Shown: positions 14,607 to 19,054 of the stretch, in pieces
Position numbering within the stretch: position 1 is the first letter of the stretch
How the letters are laid out: each line of letters starts with the position of its first letter
NCBI GenBank assembly: GCA_038998365.1
Contig: JAVZHJ010000007.1
Coordinates: 1-19,054, forward strand
Origin: JAVZGQ01 sp038998365
GTDB taxonomy: Archaea; Aenigmatarchaeota; Aenigmatarchaeia; CG10238-14; SCSR01
DNA: 19,054 nt
Reading direction: 5' to 3'
The notes under the pieces: model-generated
What the model saw: only the letters and a program-made list of their open reading frames with translations
Database searches by the model: none
Told to the model about the DNA's origin: nothing
Translations under genes and position numbers: made by a program

Positions 14607-14732
14607 AAATTCATTTTTGGAATTCAGGCTAAATAAAACTTTAGAATTAGATCCGAGTATCGCCCTTCATTTTTCTCCTTAATTTAATTTCAAGAAATAA
14701 CTACTTAAAGTTTTTCTTGAAAACAATATTCT
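14607..14732. promoter_or_regulatory. Divergent promoter region of ileS and the DUF218 gene
   Basis: For the plus-strand gene a CTTAAAG box (14704-14710) lies 23-29 bases before the ATG at 14733, so the transcript is probably leaderless. For ileS the minus strand has TAAAGTTTTATTTAG (about 14629-14643) some 25-35 bases before its ATG. The middle of the gap shows no ORF. A perfect inverted repeat flanks the plus-strand TATA-like box and is given separately. Assignments are by sequence and spacing only. Confidence 0.5.
14688..14722. repeat. 10-bp inverted repeat flanking the DUF218 promoter box
   Basis: TTTCAAGAAA (14688-14697) and TTTCTTGAAA (14713-14722) are exact inverted copies 15 bases apart. 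The TATA-like CTTAAAG (14704-14710) lies in between. Each arm is itself close to palindromic (TTTC...GAAA). The arrangement fits an operator where a dimeric repressor would cover the promoter, or a hairpin in DNA; no regulator is identified. Confidence 0.5.
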
Positions 14733-15287
14733 ATGAAGCCTGCAATTATCCATGGGGCATTAGTTGTAAATGGAGAGCTAGGCATTCACACTAAAAACAG
14801 AGTAGAGAAAGCTATTGAGCTGTTTGAAAATGGGGAAGTAGACTGCCTTATACCTACTGGCAAATTTGAAGCTCGCCCCATGGCTAAATTTTTGATTGAA
14901 GAAGGAATTCCAAGGAGTGCTATCTTAATAGAAGATAAATCTAGGAACACGATAGAAAATTTGTATTTTTCGAGAGAAAGATTCTTGAAGCGGCTTTATT
15001 GTGAAGAGGTAAAATGTGTGACAAACTGTTTTCATCGCCCGAGAGTAGAATATGATGCTAAAATTATTTTAAAGGGATATAAGGTTGATGTTGTAAGCTC
15101 AATTGATGAAAGAATTGAAAGTGAAATTGAAAGAGATATAAAATTGGAAAGAATTAAAATGATAAAAGATAAAGCTACTCTTGAATTGTTATACTACTTA
15201 TATTGGCCTGAAAAGTTAAAAGAAATTTACGGAAGAACACAAGAATTATTAAAACCATATTCCACATTCTTGAACAATTATATATAG
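14733..15287 (+). CDS. DUF218 / YdcF-like protein
   Basis: A 184-residue protein with the DUF218 pattern. The first strand (AIIHGALVVNGELG) is followed by R23-A27 on a helix, CLIPTGKFEARPMAKFL (TGK at 42-44), then ILIEDKSRNTIEN (65-76), the conserved ExxSxNTxEN motif, and later NCFHRPRVEYDAKI (99-111), equivalent to the family's HxxR element. Bacterial relatives (YdcF, SanA, ElyC) act at the cell envelope and some carry an N-terminal membrane helix; this archaeal protein has none and should be cytoplasmic. The C-terminal third is highly charged helix. The exact reaction is not established for the family. It is transcribed away from ileS; the HisRS gene follows 53 bases later in the same direction. 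Confidence 0.8.
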   Translation: MKPAIIHGALVVNGELGIHTKNRVEKAIELFENGEVDCLIPTGKFEARPMAKFLIEEGIPRSAILIEDKSRNTIENLYFSRERFLKRLYCEEVKCVTNCFHRPRVEYDAKIILKGYKVDVVSSIDERIESEIERDIKLERIKMIKDKATLELLYYLYWPEKLKEIYGRTQELLKPYSTFLNNYI

Positions 15288-15340
15288 ACGGTACAGATCA
15301 AATCCCTACTGATTTTAAAAATAAAAAACAAAATAGAAGT
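15288..15340 (+). promoter_or_regulatory. Putative hisS promoter
   Basis: The 53-base gap holds GATTTTAAAAATAAAAAAC (about 15311-15329), a TATA-like A/T box 12-30 bases before the hisS ATG, with no clear Shine-Dalgarno sequence. It may drive hisS separately from the DUF218 gene; co-transcription from the upstream promoter is also possible. Confidence 0.35.
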
Positions 15341-16660
15341 ATGAAATTCCAGCCACCAAAAGGCATGAGAGATTTTGGAACAGAAGAAATGGTTATTCGT
15401 GAGTATGTAATTCAAACAATCAAGAAAATTTTTGAAGCTTATGGCTTTGAAACAATAGAAACTCCTGCTTTGGAAGACTTGGTGCTTTTAACAGCAAAAA
15501 GTGGAGAAGATGTTGCCAAGCAGATTTTTAGAATAGAAAGTGAGAAAGAAAGGAAGCTTGGATTAAGGTTTGATTTGACTGTACCATTAGCAAGATTTTT
15601 GACTAATAATCCTCAGTTGCCGAAGCCGTTTAAGAGATATGCTATTGCTCCTGTTTGGCGCTATGAGGAGCCACAAGCTGGAAGGCTTAGGCAATTCTAC
15701 CAAGCTGATGTTGATATTTGTGGCTCAAGCAGCATGGAAGCTGATGTTGAATGCATAGCTTGCGCAGTAGCTTGTTTGAAAGCTTTGGGATTCAAGGATT
15801 TGAGAATTAGAATAAACAACAGGAAAGTTTTAGAAGCTCTTGTTGAAATCTTGAAAGAAAAAATTCCTGAAGAAGTTAAAATTGAATTTGGCAGCTTAGA
15901 AGTTTTAAGAGCTATAGACAAGCTTGGAAAGATTGGAGCTAATGGTGTGAAAGAAGAGTTGAAAAAAATTGGTTTACCTAGAAAGCAAATAGAAGAGTTG
16001 CTCGAAATTGTATCGATTGAAGGAAAATATGAACAAGTCTTGGAAAAAGCTGAAGAATTGGTGAAGAGAAAGCAGAAAGGAAGAGAGGGCATTGAAGAGT
16101 TGAAGCAAATATATGAAATTTCAAAATTTTATGGAATATCTGAGCTGCTCGTTCTTGATTTAAGCTTGGCAAGAGGCTTGGATTATTACACTGGGCCCAT
16201 ATTTGAAATTGAAGTTAAGGGTGAAAAAATTGGTTCTTTGGCTGGAGGTGGGAGATATGATGAGCTTGTTGAGCTTTATGGTGGTAAGCCAACCCCAGCT
16301 ACAGGAATTTCTTTAGGAATAGAAAGGATCATAGAAATTTTGAAAAAGGAAAAAAGAATAGAACTTCCAAAAACAAAAGTTAAAGTTTTTGTTGCAAATG
16401 TTGAAAAAAGCTTGAAAAAAGAGGCTGTAGAAATTGCTGAGAAGTTTAGAAAAGCTGGAATTTCTACTCAAGTGGATTTGATGAACAGAAGCTTGACCAA
16501 GCAACTTGAATACGCTGATTCTTTGGGAATACCTTTTGTTGTTATAGTTGGGAAAAAAGAGGTGGAGAAAAAGAAGTTTAAGCTTAAAGACATGAAGAAG
16601 AAAATTGAAAAAGAGCTTGAACTAGAAGAAATAATAAAGGAGGTGGAAAGGTTTATTTAG
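15341..16660 (+). CDS. hisS: Histidyl-tRNA synthetase
   Basis: This class II synthetase attaches histidine to tRNA-His. The 439-residue product starts with the family signature PPKGMRDF (5-12). Motif 1 is ETPALEDLVLL (40-50) and motif 2 runs from RYAIAPVWRYEEPQAGRLRQ to FYQADVDICG (about 99-128). The histidine-binding motif LARGLDYYTG is at 276-285, followed by SLAGGGRYDELVELYG and motif 3 ATGISLGIERI. The C-terminal alpha/beta anticodon-binding domain (about 340-439) begins KVKVFVANVE. Length matches the family; nothing is missing. It converges with the zinc-ribbon gene at 16682, leaving only 21 bases between the two stops. Confidence 0.97.
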   Translation: MKFQPPKGMRDFGTEEMVIREYVIQTIKKIFEAYGFETIETPALEDLVLLTAKSGEDVAKQIFRIESEKERKLGLRFDLTVPLARFLTNNPQLPKPFKRYAIAPVWRYEEPQAGRLRQFYQADVDICGSSSMEADVECIACAVACLKALGFKDLRIRINNRKVLEALVEILKEKIPEEVKIEFGSLEVLRAIDKLGKIGANGVKEELKKIGLPRKQIEELLEIVSIEGKYEQVLEKAEELVKRKQKGREGIEELKQIYEISKFYGISELLVLDLSLARGLDYYTGPIFEIEVKGEKIGSLAGGGRYDELVELYGGKPTPATGISLGIERIIEILKKEKRIELPKTKVKVFVANVEKSLKKEAVEIAEKFRKAGISTQVDLMNRSLTKQLEYADSLGIPFVVIVGKKEVEKKKFKLKDMKKKIEKELELEEIIKEVERFI

Positions 16661-16669
16661 AATTGGGCC

Positions 16670-16807
16670 TAAATGAAGTCATCAAGCAATTATTCTTTCT
16701 CCTGAATAAATGCTTTCTTCTATCACACTTCCGCAATCGCCACATATTAGGCCTTCATTATTTCTTTTGAGCTTGTTGCTGCCACACTCTGGACATGACT
16801 TCATTTA
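16670..16807. repeat. 13-bp inverted repeat bracketing the zinc-ribbon gene
   Basis: TAAATGAAGTCAT at 16670-16682 is exactly the reverse complement of bases 16795-16807. On the minus-strand transcript the first arm covers the start codon (AAATGAAGTCAT) and the second begins at the last base of the stop codon, so the two ends of the ORF are complementary. A panhandle stem would hide the start codon. The same layout also makes the ORF a potential invertible segment with its start codon kept. Confidence 0.8.
16682..16804 (-). CDS. 40-residue TFIIB-type zinc ribbon protein
   Basis: A very short gene in the 320-base gap between hisS and the PIN-ATPase gene. The product starts MKSCPECGSNKLKRN and continues NEGLICGDCGSVIEES, which is the fold and spacing of the N-terminal zinc ribbon of archaeal transcription factor B: a CPEC knuckle (C4, C7), 13 residues, then a CGDC knuckle (C21, C24). 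The acidic tail after the second knuckle (VIEES) also resembles TFB. It lacks the cyclin folds that bind TBP and DNA. It could compete with or assist TFB at RNA polymerase, or be an unrelated use of the ribbon; many archaeal genomes carry such mini zinc ribbons with no known role. The gene is on the minus strand and its ends form an inverted repeat (16670-16807). Confidence 0.75.
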   Translation of the reverse strand: MKSCPECGSNKLKRNNEGLICGDCGSVIEESIYSGERIIA

Positions 16808-16980
16808 AATCCCTGTTTAGAAGAAGTAAATTTACTTTTAAATGTTTTATTATTCTCAAAATGTTATTTTTGTGTTGATATTTTTGTTGTGAGTTAAAGG
16901 TGAAGAATTGAACATAAGAGTTTAAAAGATTGAAAAAGAAGAATTATAGATTTAAAATGAATAAAAGACAAGGTTAAAAT
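16805..16980. promoter_or_regulatory. Divergent gap between zinc-ribbon gene and PIN-ATPase gene
   Basis: A 176-base A/T-rich gap without a convincing ORF. A 14-bp perfect palindrome, AAGTAAATTTACTT, lies at 16824-16837, 20-33 bases before the zinc-ribbon ATG and overlapping where its TATA box would be (TTTAAAAG on the minus strand just beyond). Towards the plus-strand gene, GAGTTTAAAAG (about 16918-16928) and GATTTAAAATG (about 16949-16959) are TATA-like; the second sits 22-32 bases before the ATG at 16981. A GGTGAAG at 16899-16905 resembles a ribosome binding site but leads to a stop after five codons. Confidence 0.45.
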
Positions 16981-18780
16981 ATGGTAACAAAAATTGTTCC
17001 GGATACAAGCGTGATAATTCACGGGAATTTAGCTCAAATGCTCGAAAAAGATGAGCTTAAAGAGATTGAGTTAGTGATACCTCTAGCTGTTTTAGATGAA
17101 TTGCAAGCACAAGCCTCGAAAGGAAGAGATGTTGGTTTTGTCGGTCTTGATGAATTGAAGAAAATAAGGAAGTTATGTGAAGAGAAGAAGATAAAGATAA
17201 AGTTTGCTGGAGAAAGGCCGAGCCTGGAAGAAATAAAACTTGCAAAATCAGGGAGAATAGATGCCTTGATTAGAGATGTGGCAAAAGCTGAAAATGGCAA
17301 GTTGCTTACTGCTGACTATGTTCAAGCTTTGGTTGCTGAAGCTGAAGGAATTCCTGTTGAATACATAGCACAAGAAGTGAAAACTACTGGCCTGAAGTTT
17401 GAGAAATATTTCACTTCTGACACGCTTAGCGTGCATTTGAAAGAAGGTGTAGCGCCGCTTGTGAAAAGAGGGAAGCCCGGAAAGTTCGAGCTTGTAAAAG
17501 TTGGCGAAGAAAAGCTTTCTGTCGAAGAGATAGAAGAGATGATAAAAGAAATTTTGGAAGCAGCTAGGGTAAGCGAAGAAGGACATGTTGAAATAGCTCG
17601 ATCTGGAGCAATGGTCTTGCAGCTTGGCGACTATAGAATAGCAATAGCAAGGCCGCCCTTTTCTGATGGTCTTGAGTTGACAATCGTTAGACCAATAATC
17701 AAACTAAAGCTTGAAGACTACAAACTTTCTGAAAAGTTGATGAAGAGGTTGAAAGAAAAGGCAGAAGGAATTTTAATTGCTGGGCCACCAGGAAGCGGAA
17801 AGACAACTTTTGCCTCTTCAATAGCAGAATTTTACAAAGAACAAGGAAAAATTGTGAAGACCTTGGAATCACCAAAAGATTTGCAAGTTGGTCCTGAGAT
17901 CACTCAATATGGGCCTTTGGAAGGAGATTTTGAAAAGACTGCTGACATCTTGCTTTTGGTGAGACCAGACTATTCGATTTATGATGAAGTTAGGAAGACA
18001 AAAGACTTTGAGATATTTTCTGACATGCGTTTAGCTGGAGTGGGAATGATAGGCGTAGTCCATGCAAGCAATGCGATAGATGCAATTCAAAGATTTATAA
18101 TGAGAACTGAGCTTGGTATGATTCCCCACATTATTGACACTGTGATTTTCATAAAAGAAGGTGAAGTAAAAAAAGTTTATGAGTTGAACTTGACCGTAAG
18201 AGTGCCAACAGGCATGACAGAAGCTGACTTAGCTAGACCACTAGTTGAAATAAGAGATTTTGAGACAGGTAAGCTTGAGTATGAAATTTACACTTTTGGT
18301 GAAGAGAATATTGTGGTTCCTGTCGTGGCGCAAGAAGCTTCGCCGATGAAAAAATTGGCTGCTGAAAGAATAAGGCAAGAAATAGAAAGGTTTGACCCAA
18401 GAGCTCAAGTTGAACTTGTTTCTGACACTAAAGCAATAGTGAGAGTTGATAATGATGTTATAGCAAGGCTGATTGGAAAAGAAGGTAACACCATTTCAGC
18501 AATAGAGAAAAAGCTTGGCTTGCACATAGAAGTTGAGCCAAGAGTTCCTGCGATAGGAAAAGAAGTTGAATTTGAAATCAATGAAAGTGGGAATAGCATA
18601 GAGTTTAGATTCAATAAAAAGCTTATTGGAAAAGTTGCCAATTTTTATGTTGAAGATGAATTTCTATTTTCCGCTACTGTAGGCAAAAAGGCAAACATAA
18701 AAGTTAACAAAGCTTCAGAAATTGGAAAAGAGCTTGTAAGAGCTTTGGTGAACAGGAAGAAGATTAAGGTTTTGATTTAG
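16981..18780 (+). CDS. PIN domain - type IV/VirB11-like ATPase - KH domain protein (COG1855 type)
   Basis: A 599-residue protein found across archaea. The N-terminal PIN domain has KIVPDTSVIIHGNL (D8), VLDEL (E40), GRIDALIRDVA (D94) and LLTADYVQAL (D112), so the four acidic residues of a metal-dependent ribonuclease are present. The centre is a secretion-type ATPase with Walker A GPPGSGKTT (268-276) and a VirB11/PilT-like body (LLLVRPDYSIYDEVRKT, then VGMIGVVHASNAIDAIQRF). Near the C terminus a KH domain shows VIARLIGKEGNTISAIEKKLG from residue 493, with the GxxG loop GKEG at 499-502, binding RNA or ssDNA. The domain order suggests an ATP-driven RNA-binding nuclease; the substrate is unknown. 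The ATG at 16981 directly starts the PIN strand. The 3' end overlaps the stop of the convergent right-edge gene by 17 bases. Confidence 0.93.
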   Translation: MVTKIVPDTSVIIHGNLAQMLEKDELKEIELVIPLAVLDELQAQASKGRDVGFVGLDELKKIRKLCEEKKIKIKFAGERPSLEEIKLAKSGRIDALIRDVAKAENGKLLTADYVQALVAEAEGIPVEYIAQEVKTTGLKFEKYFTSDTLSVHLKEGVAPLVKRGKPGKFELVKVGEEKLSVEEIEEMIKEILEAARVSEEGHVEIARSGAMVLQLGDYRIAIARPPFSDGLELTIVRPIIKLKLEDYKLSEKLMKRLKEKAEGILIAGPPGSGKTTFASSIAEFYKEQGKIVKTLESPKDLQVGPEITQYGPLEGDFEKTADILLLVRPDYSIYDEVRKTKDFEIFSDMRLAGVGMIGVVHASNAIDAIQRFIMRTELGMIPHIIDTVIFIKEGEVKKVYELNLTVRVPTGMTEADLARPLVEIRDFETGKLEYEIYTFGEENIVVPVVAQEASPMKKLAAERIRQEIERFDPRAQVELVSDTKAIVRVDNDVIARLIGKEGNTISAIEKKLGLHIEVEPRVPAIGKEVEFEINESGNSIEFRFNKKLIGKVANFYVEDEFLFSATVGKKANIKVNKASEIGKELVRALVNRKKIKVLI

Positions 18781-19054
18781 CTTCTTCTTCAATAAATTTT
18801 TTGTAATTTGAAATAAGGATGTGTGAAATTTCCGGATTTTTACTTATTTTTTCATAATCATCTAAAAGATTTTTTAATTTGTACCTTGAAGCTTCTGGTA
18901 AAAGAGGATTTTCAAGTAGTTGTACTGCTCTTTCAAGATAAGTTAAAAGAAGACCACTTCTTTTATAAAAAGCCGAAACTGCGCCTAAAGCATAAATGTT
19001 GCTTGCAGAATCTAACTTACCTTCTTTAGTCTCCTTTTCAGCTTTTTTTAATTC
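18764..19054 (-). CDS. Unknown helical protein, C-terminal 96 residues, cut by the right edge
   Basis: The minus-strand frame is open from the right edge to a TAA at 18764-18766. The visible product is alpha-helical: a charged segment, SASNIYALGAVSAFYKRSGL, then LTYLERAVQLLENPLLPEAS, KNLLDDYEKISKNPEI and a charged tail ending EEEAKSKP. The A-x-x-Y/F-x-R-x-G and ERA-x-x-LL spacing recalls helical-repeat (TPR-like) proteins but no repeat unit is complete. I do not recognise a family. Its end overlaps the stop of the PIN-ATPase gene by 17 bases in the opposite direction. A plus-strand ORF at 18823-19029 is only its shadow. The missing N-terminal part would be needed for a name. Confidence 0.7.
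   Translation of the reverse strand, partial: ELKKAEKETKEGKLDSASNIYALGAVSAFYKRSGLLLTYLERAVQLLENPLLPEASRYKLKNLLDDYEKISKNPEISHILISNYKKFIEEEAKSKP

Noticed and set aside
14607..14732. T-box-like leader for ileS
   Set aside because: T-box leaders are bacterial, the gap upstream of ileS is short and A/T-rich, and no specifier or antiterminator structure is seen.
16895..16930. Short ORF after GGTGAAG in the gap before the PIN-ATPase gene
   Set aside because: The TTG after the ribosome-binding-site-like sequence is followed by a stop after five codons.
18823..19029. 68-residue plus-strand ORF at the right edge
   Set aside because: The minus-strand frame is open across the whole edge, has a sensible helical product and a stop near the PIN-ATPase end; the plus frame has none of these.

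Overview
The window is an A+T-rich, very tightly packed stretch of an archaeal chromosome. The archaeal assignment rests on several genes: an AlaRS with the archaeal N-terminal zinc ribbon, archaeal-type LeuRS and IleRS, a PIN-ATPase-KH protein of the archaeal COG1855 type, an archaeal SpoIIM-family protein that begins MVLERLVS, an archaeal TctA-like permease (COG1784 type), a mini TFIIB-type zinc ribbon, and TATA-like boxes close to start codons. Short proteins, gene ends that touch or overlap, and an AlaRS without its C-terminal domain suggest a reduced-genome archaeon such as a DPANN lineage; that placement is inference. I found no tRNA, rRNA, CRISPR array or transposase gene.

Left part (1-6123): the C-terminal end of an AMP-forming acetyl-CoA synthetase and then LeuRS on the plus strand. 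A SpoIIM-family membrane protein follows on the minus strand and shares a 46-bp divergent promoter region with a four-gene plus-strand operon: a membrane-anchored thioredoxin-like protein, a winged-helix protein, a DUF429 RNase-H-fold protein and a PIN-like protein.

Middle part (6120-14606): eight minus-strand genes read right to left. They are IleRS, a 32-residue membrane peptide, a polytopic membrane protein, a membrane-anchored OB-fold protein, the TctA-like permease, an unknown ORF joined in frame to AlaRS through a run of twelve A, AlaRS itself, and a 53-residue protein that looks like a second copy of the AlaRS terminal helical segment.

Right part (14733-19054): a DUF218/YdcF-like protein and HisRS on the plus strand, a 40-residue TFIIB-type zinc ribbon on the minus strand bracketed by 13-bp inverted repeats, the PIN-ATPase-KH protein, and the C-terminal end of an unknown helical protein on the minus strand.

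Four aminoacyl-tRNA synthetases (Leu, Ala, Ile, His) lie within about 16 kb. The most unusual features are the AlaRS region (missing C-terminal domain, duplicated linker gene, upstream ORF joined through the A12 run), the zinc-ribbon gene with complementary ends, and the operon pairing two predicted nuclease folds with a winged-helix protein.
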